This document shows positions 11,529 through 23,739 of a DNA stretch of 64,000 bases, piece after piece (position 1 is the first letter of the stretch; each line of letters opens with the position of its first letter). A program made the position numbers and the translations under genes. Source of the stretch: Flammulina velutipes. Lineage: Eukaryota; Basidiomycota; Agaricomycetes; Agaricales; Physalacriaceae. Under the pieces are notes generated by a model. The model was not told where the DNA came from and did no database searches. It saw nothing but the letters and a program-made list of their open reading frames with translations. The stretch spans positions 1,302,001 to 1,366,000 of the forward strand of contig CM022373.1 of assembly GCA_011800155.1 (NCBI GenBank), in the 5' to 3' direction.

Positions 11529-12063
11529 TACCCGGTAAGCGAAGCGAGTGTTAATGTCTTGAACCTCCACTGATATTCGACATAGGATCCAGAGCCATAT
11601 CCCAACTTGAGGCGAACCTCAGACTCTGAGATGTTTGATTGAAGGGTTGTATCTAGTTGAATCACTCTGTATGTATGTCCGTGAAACGATCCACAAAGCG
11701 AGATCCTGTATTATCCACAGTCTGTTAAATATACGTAGAGTTCCGAGTGAGAGTATGAGTACTCGTCCGAGTCGGGTAGCTGGAGTTGTGTAAATTCTGA
11801 AAGTTGTTGGTAAAATGGAAACAGAGATACACGTGTTACGAGAATCCACATTAGTCTAGAGTCTTCTTTGATTCGATTACGCTCCGATCCAACCCCCTCT
11901 GCGATGCAATTATGGGTGGACGAGCATATAATGAAAGAGCTTTGTCGAGTCATTACTGGTCTCAAGCCAGTAAACTTGATAGCGCGGTGCCGAGTCAAAG
12001 ACTCAAAGTTGACTGTCTCCTTTCACAACCATTTTTCCTGAGACATTACTATCTAATCCGTCC

Positions 12064-12342
12064 ATGAACCATAGTACGCCCGAGCAAGACCCTCTCAAGG
12101 AAGTTTACCTTCGACTCGTCCAGGATGGCCCTAAATTTTTCTGGTGGTTCGACTTTCCCGAGCCGGGGCTCAACGAGGCTCTTCAAAACCTCAAGGACGA
12201 CTTCGAGAACGAAGCTTTCCTCAAATATCTGAGACGCGAACTCCCTTTGATGTACTGCCAGGTCAATCACTGCATTCGCAATCTATTTGAAAAATATAAC
12301 GTACCATCGGACGAAATCAACGAGCGGTTTGAGAGGATGTGA
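12064..12342 (+). pseudogene. small acidic protein family, copy 2 (one nonsense change near the end)
   Basis: The frame keeps the full family signature for 92 residues, then a TGA at 12340-12342 replaces a Gly codon in the Arg-Met-Gly-Met block. The same frame continues past the stop with Met-Gly-Arg-Tyr-Tyr-Gln and a Lys-Pro end, followed by a GTGAGT donor, exactly as in the intact copies. So a single base change shortened it by about 13 residues. A 92-residue product could still fold and act; it is called a pseudogene only because the conserved end is cut off. Confidence 0.65.
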
Positions 12343-12686
12343 ATGGGTCGTTACTATCAAATCCTAATCAAGCCGAATTTCTCTGTGAGTGTCAACGACG
12401 CATATGTTAGCCATTTGATCAAGATCGTCCTAGATTTCACAATACCGACCATTTTCCAATCTGGCGTAGATCTAGTTGGTGAGACGACCGACCATGTCGC
12501 TTAGGGCACAGCTGTATCAGTATTCTATGTTACGGTTCCTCCAGAGTTCATCATTAACGTCTGCTCCAGCCAAGAGCAATGATAAGAAGCCAGCGCTTCA
12601 TGCCACTGCTGGGAGCTTAACCAGTTTTTTTCGTATGTGGCGCAACATTCTGTTTTTGGTACAAGTTCAAACACACTACTCAAGCA
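12343..12686. other. intergenic, only the tail of the small-family copy recognisable
   Basis: The first 45 bases continue the small-family frame after its premature stop and include a GTGAGT donor near 12385. I see nothing else here before the end of the convergent TPR-SET gene. Confidence 0.5.
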
Positions 12687-15351
12687 TCACTTCCAACGAT
12701 ATTCTGTTCTTGCATACTCTGGCCCTACAAGCCGCCTGATAATGGCTCCCCATCGTGCATCAAACAAGGCTTTCCCACCTCCATAGTAGGCATCATGAGC
12801 TGTGTGAAGGTTATTAAATGCTCTAGAAGTCAAATGTGGACATGACACACCCCACCACGCAGCGCGAAACCACCGCTCAGCGCATGGCACCTCTGATAGC
12901 CACACGAACGATAGAGCAACCACGATCATAGCCATAATGGACGCGTTCTCGTTATCCGGATGTCCAAGCCAGTCTTTGCTCAACGGCAGAAAAAACCTAA
13001 GCCTTCTGTTGTTGAGAGACACGCGAGTGTCGATTCCTTTGAAACCTATGGCTTCGAGAGACTGGAAGCCGTACTTGATCGATTCGATAACTTGCCCTCG
13101 ATCTGCGCGCTCGCTCCCTTGTTGGTCTAATGTGTGCATCGCGTGCATGTATATATTTGCCAGGAATGGCCGAGGGAGGATGTGCGCCCCAGAGTATGTG
13201 GCCCGCGCTGCTTCGAGCAGCTCGATAGCCTTGCTTCGATCGGAGTCGAGATGCCATTGGATACGCTGGATGAGGGCGATATATTCAGCATATATCCCCT
13301 CCCGTCGCTCGTGGGCTGCCTCTCCGTCAGCGCGATCCGTCTCACACAACACACAATCGCAGGATTCCTGGTAACATCTGCGCAGGGACTGCTGACGAAC
13401 AGAGTACTTTTCCTCAGAGCACAAGGAAAGGGTTATCTCTGTACCAGGAGCGATATTTTCTGTGGCTCGGATGACCATAACACTCCCAAATGTATTTCGT
13501 GCGGTGTTCGAGTGGCATGCGTGGTTGAAGACGGTCGGAGATGTGTATAACGCGCTAGACTGGGAGTCTGCAGCTGGGGTGGGAGGAGGACCGTTCGTCG
13601 CTGGGCCCAACGATTCTACCATTCCCCCATGGCGGGAAACGACCGCTTCAACTCTGGATATATCAATATCAATTCCTGCTACCAGCGGATTGACTGCGAT
13701 GTGATCAGGAGCCGGAGTCAAAACATAGTCAGACGGAGTCGGGGAGTGTTTTGGGCCTGCGTATTGGCCAGTGATGCGTACAGCGTCTTTCGGGCAAGCT
13801 AGCATCCGGGCAACGACTCGAGAGACCAGGCCGATGACTGAAGTTGTTCGACCGCGATATGTGGCCGTGTCAAGGACTAAAAGGGATTCGGTTTTATCCA
13901 GTTCTCCATTTCTCATTATTGCGAACGGGTTTGCCACCATCTAAGTAGGACGAACCTTCAGTTGTGGGAAGGATTCAAGTCCGAAACTTGGCTCACCAAG
14001 AGTTCACCTGCCTTAATCTCTTTTATAGCTGACATTCCTCTACCGCTTTCCCGCTTTGGATTCGGAGTCACAGTGATACTCGGAGAGACATAGTCCGCTA
14101 CATCCAAGTCAACGGGGCGACCATTTGCACAGTGGAACATGCGGAGCCAGTCGTAGTCTCCCTTCTCCTGCTCTTTCGCCCGGTCGATGCATCGTTTCAT
14201 CCAATCGTCCACGTTTAGTGCCATGGGGTGATCTCTGAGTGATCGAAAGTGGTCCAACGCCACTCTATACATCCCCAGCCCATATTCGGCACAGGCCATC
14301 CGGTAGTCGGCCTTGAATGTATCGGTTTCGGATGGTGTCATCTCCAACGCCAAACTGGCGTCGGAATACGCAGCCCCGTACCATTTGAGTGAGAGGTATG
14401 CCAGAGCGCGGTTCAGAGGGATGGCGATGAGAGAAGGATCGATTTCGAGAGCGTGGGACCATGCTATGACTGCGGGGATGAAGAGTCGCTCTCTGAAGAG
14501 GGTGTTCCCTTCCGCCTTCCAGTCCAAGGCTGATCGACCGGCCATGAGACCATGATCGGGTGACGGAGTCTTCCATGAATCACTGTGAGCTGAAGGTGCG
14601 AGGATTACGATATCCGAAGGAGAGTCGACTAGAAGTACCATACCGTGGGCACCACTGTTGTTGGCCCCCCTCATCACAGGCTCCCGAATGGCAAAGACGG
14701 TCCCAATAGGGAAGCGCGCGTTGAGCGTCGACGCGTTTGCCTGGAAAAGGCCGGGGATGTACTCAGCGCAGACCAATGTGACATCACCATTGAAATCCTC
14801 CACGAAGATCTCGGCGGCTATGTCTCGAGCTGTGGAAGTGGTTTGTTTAGAAACCATTTGCCACGATCATGAGTAGACGTCGCACCTGTCGGATATACAA
14901 CCCGGCATACTACATACTTGCCCTTATCGATTTAAAGGTGAGCACAGTTGATATAGACATAACTTTAGAAAGACTACCTTGTGAATTTGAGGGCAGTACA
15001 TTTCTCGAAGAGTGACTGTATGGCATAATGAACGACTGGATGTATCGTAAAAGTGTGGCACTCACTAGGCGTCAGAGCGTCCAGAGCTGTACTGGAGAAG
15101 AACTTCTCAGGTCCAACCAGCATTGTCTTTTTGGGTCTTGATGTCTGGTTTATTAACTCGACAAGCGCTCCAGCGCTCTGTCTAGCTAGGAAGCCCAGCG
15201 GGTAGGGAACGAAAGGGCTAGGCGACGTCTGTGGTTCTACCACTCCATTGATGTAGTTCTTTATGTCCACTACGTCGAATTCCCCTCCTTTAGCATTGCC
15301 AACTATGCCCACACTAGCAAGGCGGGAGGCGATGTCTGTGTAATCCTCCAT
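12687..15351 (-). CDS. TPR and SET domain protein (putative protein lysine methyltransferase)
   Basis: Exons in transcript order: 15066-15351, 14978-15015, 14886-14922, 13997-14829, 12687-13940, 815 residues. The two small exons (38 and 37 bases) are needed to keep the frame and give the continuous run Gly-Lys-Tyr-Val-Val-Cys-Arg into Val-Glu-Asp-Phe-Asn-Gly-Asp. Residues about 225-320 hold TPR-like helices (Ala-Glu-Gly-Asn, then Asn-Arg-Ala). A split SET domain follows, with the Asn-His-x-Cys core at 537-540 and a Gly-Thr-Glu-Ile block behind it. In this fungal TPR-SET group the usual Asn-His-Ser-Cys-x-Pro-Asn is here His-Ala-Cys-His-Ser-Asn, and the final Tyr of the SET core looks replaced by Leu, so activity is not assured. 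It is similar in layout to SMYD-like proteins. Substrate unknown. Confidence 0.8.
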
Positions 15352-15899
15352 GTCAGTGTGTCGTGGTGAGAGGACGCAGGAGGGGAGGGTGGGAACGAAG
15401 AAGGAACAGCATACAGATACATGTAGTATTCGTGCTTCCTGGGGAGTTAGAGGGCATAAGCTAAACAGACACTGAATTTGAGGGTGAGGAATACGTGGAT
15501 CAGCTGAGCAGCTCAGATAGACAGTTTGGATTGAGTTCATGGGTCATTGCTACTTGTGTTGGCCAAGTAACAAGGGAGTCGGCGGAAGACCTTGGGAAAA
15601 GCGAAGGGATGTCTCACAAACCATTGCTGGACCTAACCATTATGGTAAGCTACATAATTCGAGTCGGGTATATCGAGGCTTACACAAAATGCCATCCTAC
15701 TTCAATCCAAAGTTCGTTTGTTTCAGTCTACGCAAGCATGAACAACGATGGGGCATAGTATTGACGGACACATAGTAACGGATCCAATCAACAAGGGTTC
15801 GTTGCAGAACAAGGCAGCGAGCGTATATATAAAACGAGTGTGAGTTGGAGGAAGAAAGGGAAGCAAGAGAAACCAAAATTGTTCATGAATCCCACAAAA
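15352..15899. other. intergenic between two minus-strand genes
   Basis: It holds the promoter side of the TPR-SET gene and the 3' flank of the Kre9-like gene. A TATATATAAAA stretch lies near 15822-15832 with no ORF in the right place to use it. No gene is seen. Confidence 0.5.
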
Positions 15900-16642
15900 T
15901 TAAAAGGTCATCAGGCCGAGCAGGGCACCGAGGGCACCGAAGCCAAGGCCTACGGAGGTCTTGATGGCGCTGTTGTCGGTGGTGGTAGTGTCGGCAGCGT
16001 CTGAGGTGCCTGTGGCGCTTCCCGACACGCTAATGGTGGCACCACCGACGGCGGCGGTCGTGGTGGGGTATGCGGCGCCCTTGGCCTTGATCTCGAACGG
16101 CTCAGACTGAGCGTAGATCTAGAGACTATGGTGAGCTAGCATATTAACGATTGTGGTATGCAGACATACATCGGAGATATTGAGAGTGTTGGCTAGGAGA
16201 ACTAGGTAGCCGGTCCCAGCTTCAAAGTTGACTTGTTGGGGAGTCAGGACCTTGGAGCAATCTGCGTTGGTCTGGATGGACACACTGCGCACGATGGTGA
16301 GTGGGGGACGCAAAGGCGCGGTTTGAGACGTACATTGCTGTGGCGGCAGCGAATTTGGTGGTATCGGTGTTACCAACCCTATTAGGAGTTGAGTATGGCT
16401 GCATTTATAGCTGCTTGTGCGACATACAGGATAGTAAAGTCTTGAGGACTATCCTCAGATCTGCAGTTCCACACCAAGACGTTTTGCGAGTCGGCCACTG
16501 TTGACAAACATTCAGCAAATATGTTTTCTCGTTTGTATCAGAGCAACGTACCCCACCACGTCTGCGAATTTGGAGCAGTGACCGAGAACGCAGACACAGC
16601 GGTTGCGGTTGCAGCGAGGGTTAAAAGGACACGGGCAAGCAT
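15900..16642 (-). CDS. Kre9/Knh1-like GPI-anchored extracellular protein
   Basis: Exons in transcript order: 16552-16642, 16428-16497, 16334-16378, 16170-16284, 15900-16118, 179 residues. A signal peptide covers residues 1-18 (cleavage after Val-Ser-Ala). The mature part starts with the Phe-Ser-Val-Thr-x-Pro and Trp-Trp pattern of the Kre9/KNH N-terminal domain (Ser-Thr-rich GPI-anchored membrane family), a beta-sandwich of about 90 residues. It ends in a Thr/Ser/Ala-rich stalk and a hydrophobic tail (about the last 20 residues) typical of a GPI signal. Family members sit at the plasma membrane or wall and influence beta-1,6-glucan in yeast; in agaricomycetes they are numerous and mostly uncharacterised. 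Exact role unknown. Confidence 0.85.
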
Positions 16643-16979
16643 GGCTGGGCGTTAGGAGTGGACAGAGAGAGACAGGCTGGGTGGGAAAAATGAGGACAAG
16701 GACGGTGCGGCTTTTGCCGGTTATGTCCATGCAGGTCCATGTGCCGCCTGACAGTGCCGCTGACACTGACGGGACGAACTTTGAAACGTTCTGGCCAGGT
16801 TCTGGTACTATTATTGTACAATAATATCCACAAGTCTCACGAGCTAGCTACCACCACGTCCTCATCAACCACCATGTCCGCAGTTGCCGCATCTTCCGCG
16901 TTAACAGTCGTTTTTTCCGCCTTCTTCGCAGCCTGCTCTCGTCCTGCTGATGTGATATCTTCTCCGAATACCCTTAGAC

Positions 16980-19452
16980 TCAACGCGCTGGGGCAGGCAT
17001 GAGTATCATCATATCAAGGAAAGGATGGAGCAGCAACCTTTTGGATTTCTTGTCCACCTGCAAGCTGACAGAGACGTTCGACTTCCAAATTGGCAGGTAG
17101 ATCGGATTGGATGGCACGTCAAATTTTACAACATGACTGCCAGATCCTGCGTCCAATCATCAGTCCTCAACTCAGGATAGGGAGGGCAGGAAACACGACT
17201 CACCTCTCTCAGTGATCTGAGTGCGGAACGGCTCCTCGAACGACTCACAGAAGGGATAGTACGACGTGACGAGCGTCCTCAGTACGTCCAGATTACTGTT
17301 GATGATCGTCTCGGGTGGAATGAACGGCATCAGCGCAGGTAATCCCTCCGCCAATATCCGGAATTGCGCCTGTTCGCCTTTACTCGCTGATCCTTCCTGC
17401 TTCGCGAAGACTTTCGTGCCAGCACTCGCCAGACGTATCCGTGTGTAGTCATTCTCCCTGATAAGAGAGCGAACAAGAGGCGTCGTGAAGTACATGGAGC
17501 GTACAGCGCTTCCGTCGGGATTTCGCACGAGGATGCAGTCGAGCGGAAACTTCTCGTTGAGGGAGAGGTTTTGGGTACAGTGCAGCACGTTGGGGTCGTC
17601 GGGCTTGAGGAATGTGTATGGGTTTTCCTTGAATGAAATATCGGGTTTTTGGTCTTTCTCTATATCGTCTGACCCGGCAATGGGAGCCGCGACCGTCTTG
17701 GAGGGAAGGTCATGTTCTATTTTGACTTTTTCTTCTTCGCTTGGTTTTTCATCCAAAGGAGAAGCAGATAACGAGACTGGTTCTGTTTTCACGTCTGGTT
17801 CTTCAACGAGCGGTTTCTCCTCTAGTCGAGGTTTCTTCGCTTCCGATTCCAAAGAAGGCGAGCCAGTCCGCTTCCTGGGCTCTGTGAGCAAATATAAAAG
17901 TATGGTGGAGCAAGACTTACTTCTTCGCTGACGTGTTGGCTGGATTTCGCTCTAACACAGCGACGAAAAAGCCACCGGTATCTTGTAAGTGGGGATAGAG
18001 TCTCATGCTATATGACACATTAACGAGGTTCTTGATTGTAAAGGGTCCAGTACCATCGGGAAAGGTTCAATTCAGAAGCATTATGTGGCGGCCAGTGACT
18101 CCGAGACAATTTTGATGTGTGGGAAGGTTCAGCAGCGATAAATTCATCGTAGGTGTCATAGAATTTGTACGGGAATGGCAGGGCATTAGCTGCCCTCCAT
18201 TTTGTCATTCCAGATCTTCGAATGAGACCAGGAAGGAGGTCGTCGGTTGGTATGAGGTGGAAGTCTGCGTATGTTATGAGATTATGAACGGAAGAAGAAC
18301 AATGTCACATACCAGTGTTGGTGTTAAGGGCAGCCGCCACGACGGCCTCGTTTTCGATGGGGTTTAGTGAACACGTCGAGTAGACGATACGACCACCGGG
18401 AGCGAGAAGGTTCATAGCACGCTGGAGAATACGTAATTGGAGTCTAAAAGGTATGCTATCAGCACTCGTCTGACGAGAGGAGACTGGTCCTCACGCGTGT
18501 AAACCATTTCCATCGCTTGGCTGCCAGGACTTCCATATTCCCAAGTTTTTGCGGATAGTGCCGTCGCCGCTACATGGGACATCACAAAGAACCCGGTCAA
18601 AGAGTAGCTTTTGGCCTTCCAGACGAATAGCAGGGTAATTCGACGCGTCCATGTTCGTAACAACAAGTGCGGGGGACGGCAGACGCGCCGACTGATGTAT
18701 CAAGAGATGTGTTCGCTTGTAGTCACTGTCATTCGCGATGAGAAGACCCTCTGGAAGGTCAGCATCGGCGTCGTGGAGGGCTTCGAGCAACTGGGCGGTT
18801 TTGGATCCAGGTGCGGCGCACATGTCGATAACTCGATGGTGTGGCTTGACGTCTAGCACTAGAGGAGGGATCATAGAGACTGCTTCTTGTCGTGAGATGT
18901 TCCCGACGTCCGTTTCTCCCACTAGGAACGAGTGGAACGCGCGGAATTCTGTTGATTTACGAAGAACTTTTTTGGGGACATTAAATTGCCATGCGAGACC
19001 TGCGGGATACCTACACGAGAGGGTCAGACTACGGGGAGTATATGGATGGAAGGGCCTACCAGGGTATCTGGACAGGCGGTGGCACCTTTTGTTCCTCAAA
19101 GACGACGTCGGTAAGAGTTGGAACATGTTTATCCTTGATGATTTCGTTGAGCGTCAAGACAGTCTGTCGGCTTCCTGCTAAACGGAAAGTCGTAGGCAGA
19201 TGCTGTCTAAGCGAATCGACAAACGTGTCCCATTCGTCCTCTGGGACAATTTCCTGAGACTTGTAGTACGCAAATAACCGTTCGTTCTGCATTGAAGCCT
19301 TGTCGAGGAGGTCACTGCGATAGTCATCGGATCTTTGGTTGCGCGCGCCCTTCCCGCCACCGCCACCGCCTCTTCCTCCTCGTTTCTAGCTTTCATGAGC
19401 ATCGGAGAGTCGTTAGGAAAGCTGCAGACAGTCGAACCTTGTTTCTGCCCAT
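16980..19452 (-). CDS. TRM4: tRNA (cytosine-5-)-methyltransferase, Trm4/NSUN2 family
   Basis: Exons in transcript order: 19438-19452, 19060-19385, 18495-19010, 18313-18443, 18054-18264, 17921-18007, 17204-17874, 16980-17146, giving 707 residues. The protein opens Met-Gly-Arg followed by a Gly/Arg-rich stretch, as in Trm4/NSUN2. The Rossmann methyltransferase core has the SAM motif Cys-Ala-Ala-Pro-Gly-Ser-Lys-Thr at 178-185 and both catalytic cysteines, Cys260 in Asp-Val-Pro-Cys-Ser and Cys310 in Ser-Thr-Cys-Ser. The enzyme places 5-methylcytosine at tRNA positions such as 34, 40, 48 and 49. A Lys/Glu-rich insert (about 425-500) carries likely nuclear-localisation patches. It is divergent from the GH47 gene with 124 bp between start codons. 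Confidence 0.93.
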
Positions 19453-19576
19453 GAGTGTACTCAAAAGAAATTTAGATAGTAAGGTTAGGGTTGTGCAAGA
19501 TAAGATCATCAATGATCAGTGATGTGTGATCGCGATCACGAACGCGTTCTCTCCTTTCGCCACGACAACTACTACT

Positions 19577-22000
19577 ATGCCCAGCAATGGAGTGTTACCT
19601 AGAAGACTTACGCGCGCGTCGACATGGGTTTATCTAGCTGCTATAGCTGGAACTGTCTACCTTATATACAAGGCAAGCTTGACAGTCCGTGACATAACTC
19701 ATTGCTCAACTTGCATAGTTTCAAGACTCTATTCAATCGCAACTGCCTTCCAAATGGAAAGAAGGAGATGAAACCCCCAGCTTTGTCCATAAAGTAGCCT
19801 CTACTGCATCATCAGATGACAGGAAACGGGATGCCGTAGTGGAAGCGTTCAAGGTATGTACGCACTGAGAATGAGCGCTGGGCGTGGTAACTGAGCATTC
19901 GCAGCATGCATGGCGTGCATACGGTATGGCATACCTTTAGTTTACTCCAGACATACCTCATCCTCTACAGAAAGAGATGCAATGGGCTCGGACGAGTATC
20001 ATCCCATTTCCCATACCGGCTCCAACATATCAAAGAGCGGTGGCTTTGGATACACCGTAGTAGACGCTCTGGATACCATGTACATCATGGGACTGCAGGA
20101 CGACTACAACAAGGCGCGTTACTGGATCAAGAACTCGCTGAGTTTCGATCGCGAAGGCGTTTTCAGCACGTTCGAGGTAAGTTAGGTTTGGTGGAGCACT
20201 GCAAAGCTCGGCTGATTGCTTTTTATATGTAGACGACAATACGAGTCTTGGGTGGCCTTCTTGCTGCGTACCATCTCACAGCTGACAAGATGTATCTGGA
20301 CAAGGCCGCCGACCTTGGCGATCGACTGCTCACTGCTTTTGACACAAAGACTGGTTTACCTCTACCGTCTGTGAACTTTGCCCAACGGAAAGGCGTACCG
20401 GAATCGTACGCTACTGATAGGCTCAGCACTGCTGAAGCTGCTACTCTACAGTTGGAGTTTCGTTACCTTGCTGAGTTAACTGGCCGTAAAGATTATTGGT
20501 TCAAGGCGGAGGCTGTGATGCAGCACATTCATAACGCGCTCAAGGCTTCGCCGGAGAATAGTAACCTTGTTCCCATCTACATGAGGTGAGTATCATGCAT
20601 CAATCTCCGGCGGCATTTCTTGATAGTTGGGTAGTGTAGACAACGCAAAGTTTATGCAGTCGGATATTCGCCTGGGTTCGCGAGGTGACTCGTACTACGA
20701 GTATCTATTGTGAGTGTGCCATGGTTTCTTTCACAGAGAGGATCTAAAGAAAATGTAGGAAGCAGTATCTCCAAACTGTAGAGCAGGTTTCCTTCGACGA
20801 ACAAGTTCAAACGAGCTAATTGGTATCTTTAGAGCAATCAAGAGCCAATCTATCGAAAGGTAGTCCTTGTCTTCTACGCCATTACTGTTCTCACTCTTAT
20901 GTACTCCATCCTAGATGTACGAAGAGTCGATGCAAGGCCTCCACGACAGGCTAGTGCACAGGTCACATCGTCAGAAATTGACATATATTGCCGAGCTTAT
21001 CCCCGCAGCTCGTCATAAGTCAGTCATTCGCAATATGGCATACACTGCCAATGACTCATTGACTGTAGAGCAGAAGCGTTTGAGCTATCGCCCAAACAGG
21101 ATCATCTTGTATGTTTCCTAGCGGGGTCGTTGATGCTCGGAGCGACGACTACCGGCTCCAAGTCAACGCCCGTCTCCATTCCTCCCAAGATGTCCGAATT
21201 GACGGCGGTGGGACAGCGAGACTGGAAGACGGGCGTGGAGCTGTTGGAGACTTGTATGAATACGCATCAAACGGAAACGTCGGTCTGTTGTGGGGTTATT
21301 TCTGCTGATATCACTAACAAGGGTATGATTCAGTGGGCTATCGCCGGAGATTGCGATGTTCAAGACCGACAGGACTACAGCGCACTTGGGTGAGCGAGAG
21401 CAGGATTGGTACATCAAGAATTCCAAGTATGCGAATGCGACATTATATTTAGGTGGGTTTGATGTTGATTAGATCTCTTTTAGAAAAGGTGGACCGAGAT
21501 CCTATGATGCACGATACATGCTTCGGTGTGTGGCGTTCAAATTTCTAATGCCTGCAAAAGCCTAATATTTCACTGCAGCCCAGAGACTGTCGAGTCTTTG
21601 TTCATCGCATGGAGACTGACAAGAGACTCGCGCTATCGAAAATACGCATGGGAGATATTTTCAGCGATCGAAAAGCACTGCAAACTACGGGGAGGAGGGT
21701 ACGCCACTGTGCTGGACGTCAACACGCTACCGGTTTCGCTCGAAGACAAGCAGGAAACTTTCTTCCTGGTAGGGATACTGTGCTCCATACATAGCTTCGC
21801 TGATCAACTCTTCTAGAGCGAGACTTTGAAGTATCTTTATCTGACGTTTGCTGACGAGCAGGTTCTATCGTTGTCTGGTAGGTGCTTATGCTTCTCGCGT
21901 TGAATGGATGGTGACAATTGTGACAGAGTATGTCTTCAATACTGAAGCACATCCGTTCCCGATATTTAAGCCTACGATACATCCTAAATTTGTGCTGTAG
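19577..22000 (+). CDS. GH47 alpha-1,2-mannosidase (type II membrane protein)
   Basis: Fifteen exons: 19577-19672, 19719-19853, 19905-19923, 19971-20176, 20233-20585, 20635-20709, 20759-20777, 20833-20859, 20915-21018, 21069-21278, 21334-21426, 21484-21525, 21579-21768, 21817-21877, 21927-22000; 567 residues. A single hydrophobic segment at about 16-31 after a basic N-terminus marks a type II ER/Golgi protein. Class I mannosidase motifs follow: Val-Asp-Ala-Leu-Asp-Thr, Gly-Ser-Arg-Gly-Asp-Ser-Tyr-Tyr-Glu-Tyr-Leu, Gly-Leu-Ser-Pro-Glu, Leu-Arg-Pro-Glu-Thr-Val-Glu-Ser and a terminal Phe-Asn-Thr-Glu-Ala-His-Pro (calcium-binding Thr). It trims alpha-1,2-mannose from N-glycans. Intron 1 starts with GC (AAG then GCAAGC). 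Two exons are only 19 bases. Confidence 0.94.
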
Positions 22001-22199
22001 AAATACGATTACATGTTTCAGCGAGCTAGGAGTGCGTATCGCATAGCTATGGGTGTGGGCGCGACGGCCAAAACATGTGGCGATGCTGCCCTGAGAGAGC
22101 CAGGGCGCCGCACGTGACTGTATTTATTTCGGGGAGCATGACAACGGGACTGGAATTTGTGTTGTCGACGGTCACCAACGTTTTTCTTTGGCGCCGACG

Positions 22200-23678
22200 A
22201 TGCTGAATTCAAGTCAAAATCACCTCGAATTCGACGTTCCACCGACAGCCACTTCGGACACGTTCCCTACACCCGTTTCAGCGAAGAGCAGGCGCCATTT
22301 CTCCATCGACCTTTCGCTCGAGTTGGAACGGCAGCTCGAGATGGAGGCGGATTCCCAGCCTAATACACCGGCGCACAACGCCACTGCGCACAACACCGAC
22401 GCGAAGGGCGACTCGCTAGACCCGCATATACTCGCGCACATCATTATGCAACTCCGGCAGAACATGGCGGAGCTCACGAAGGAACGGGACGATCTCGTCC
22501 AGCTCGTCGCGCAGTCCACGGCCCAGGAGGCGCAGGCCAAGGACGCCCTGCAGCTTATGACCGACAAGGCGGCACACTTGGAGGAGGTGTATGGGGACGC
22601 GAAACGAAAGATGAGGGACGACGAGGAGGCCATCTCCATGCTGCGCACGAAAGTGGAGGAAAGCAGGCGAGTGACAACATCTCTTTTGTTTGCTTGCAAA
22701 TGCTAACTAATTCTATCTAGGCGTGGACTTATGAGGCTTCAATCTGAGAACCGGCGGCAGAGCGTTGGGCCCATGACTCTGGACTTGGCGCGCGCGGGGA
22801 GCGTGTTTGGCACTGGCCCTCCGTCTTCCAAGCGTGCCTCGTTCACACCCATGACTGGCACCTTTGCCACTCGACCAAATGGCCACAGGCGCATCTCCTC
22901 CCAGTCCGATCACTCTTTGGATTCCAGCGACCTTAGTGGCCAGACCCTAGCCATGCCAGAGCCCTCAGCCTCGTCTTCCAAGAGTGCACGCCGCCAGTCA
23001 GGCTTCTTTACTTCTCGCTCGCTCCCACAGGAGTATGATCCCCTTGTGGTTGAATTGGAGTCTGTCCGGAAGGAGTTGATCACCGTCAAGGACGAGCTCG
23101 AGGAAACGCGACACGAGCTCACGGAGACCAAGGAAGCTAAAGATGCCTCCGACTCGTGTGTCCAGGCGTTGCGCGAGTTCATTGCAGACAACAACGTTGG
23201 CTCGCCGACCATCGGTCACGCCAATCTACCCACCGAGACCTCTGGCAGGAAGCCGTTCACAGGATCCACCGGCTGGGGTTTCAACAAGCTTTGGCGAGTC
23301 GACACAACTATGAAGCCAACGTCTGAACAGGCTTCCGTGACCACGCCCACGCCCACCAACCAAATGTCCCCAGCGACTGTCCCACTATCTCGGAAGATTG
23401 GCGGATTCTTTGGGTCTCGAGCTCCGAGCGTGTCTTCGATGGCTTCCGATGCTTCGCCGCAGATGCAGTCGAATGCTGCTCACCCTCCGCAGCGCGCGTC
23501 TGTGTACAGCTTTTCGGACTCGTCCTCTCTTGCTGAGCCGCTGAGCCCGGTGAGTGGAGAGGCACAGCTGTCGCATGTGGTTATTCGCTCGTCGTCAGAT
23601 GCTGGCAGCATGGGTGGCTCGCCTCTTGCGGAGAATGAGAAGGAGATCCATGTGGCTGCGCAGGGCGTTGCGGTTTGA
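22200..23678 (+). CDS. unknown protein with two coiled coils and a Ser-rich body
   Basis: Exons 22200-22666 and 22721-23678 give 474 residues. A first coiled coil covers about residues 75-165 and a second about 255-305; between and after them the chain is Ser/Thr/Pro-rich and probably phosphorylated. Short Phe-Gly segments (Gly-Gly-Phe-Phe-Gly-Ser-Arg) stand near residue 385. Only a donor of the form AG|GCGAGT keeps the frame, so this intron is GC-AG; the nearby GT two codons later gives a stop. Shape and size recall Sec2-like or Golgi/vesicle coiled-coil proteins, but I cannot assign it. Confidence 0.75.
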
Positions 23679-23739
23679 GCCATATGATCTGGTCTGTGTT
23701 TATGACTTTGACGACAACATCTTATGCCCCTACACAAGA

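Noticed and set aside
12476..12739. An 87-codon plus-strand frame after small-family copy 2
   Set aside because: It overlaps the end of the well-supported TPR-SET gene on the other strand and has no domain.
22667..22720. A normal GT donor two codons downstream for this intron
   Set aside because: Using it leaves phase 0 and an immediate stop within nine codons, while the GC donor gives a continuous frame.
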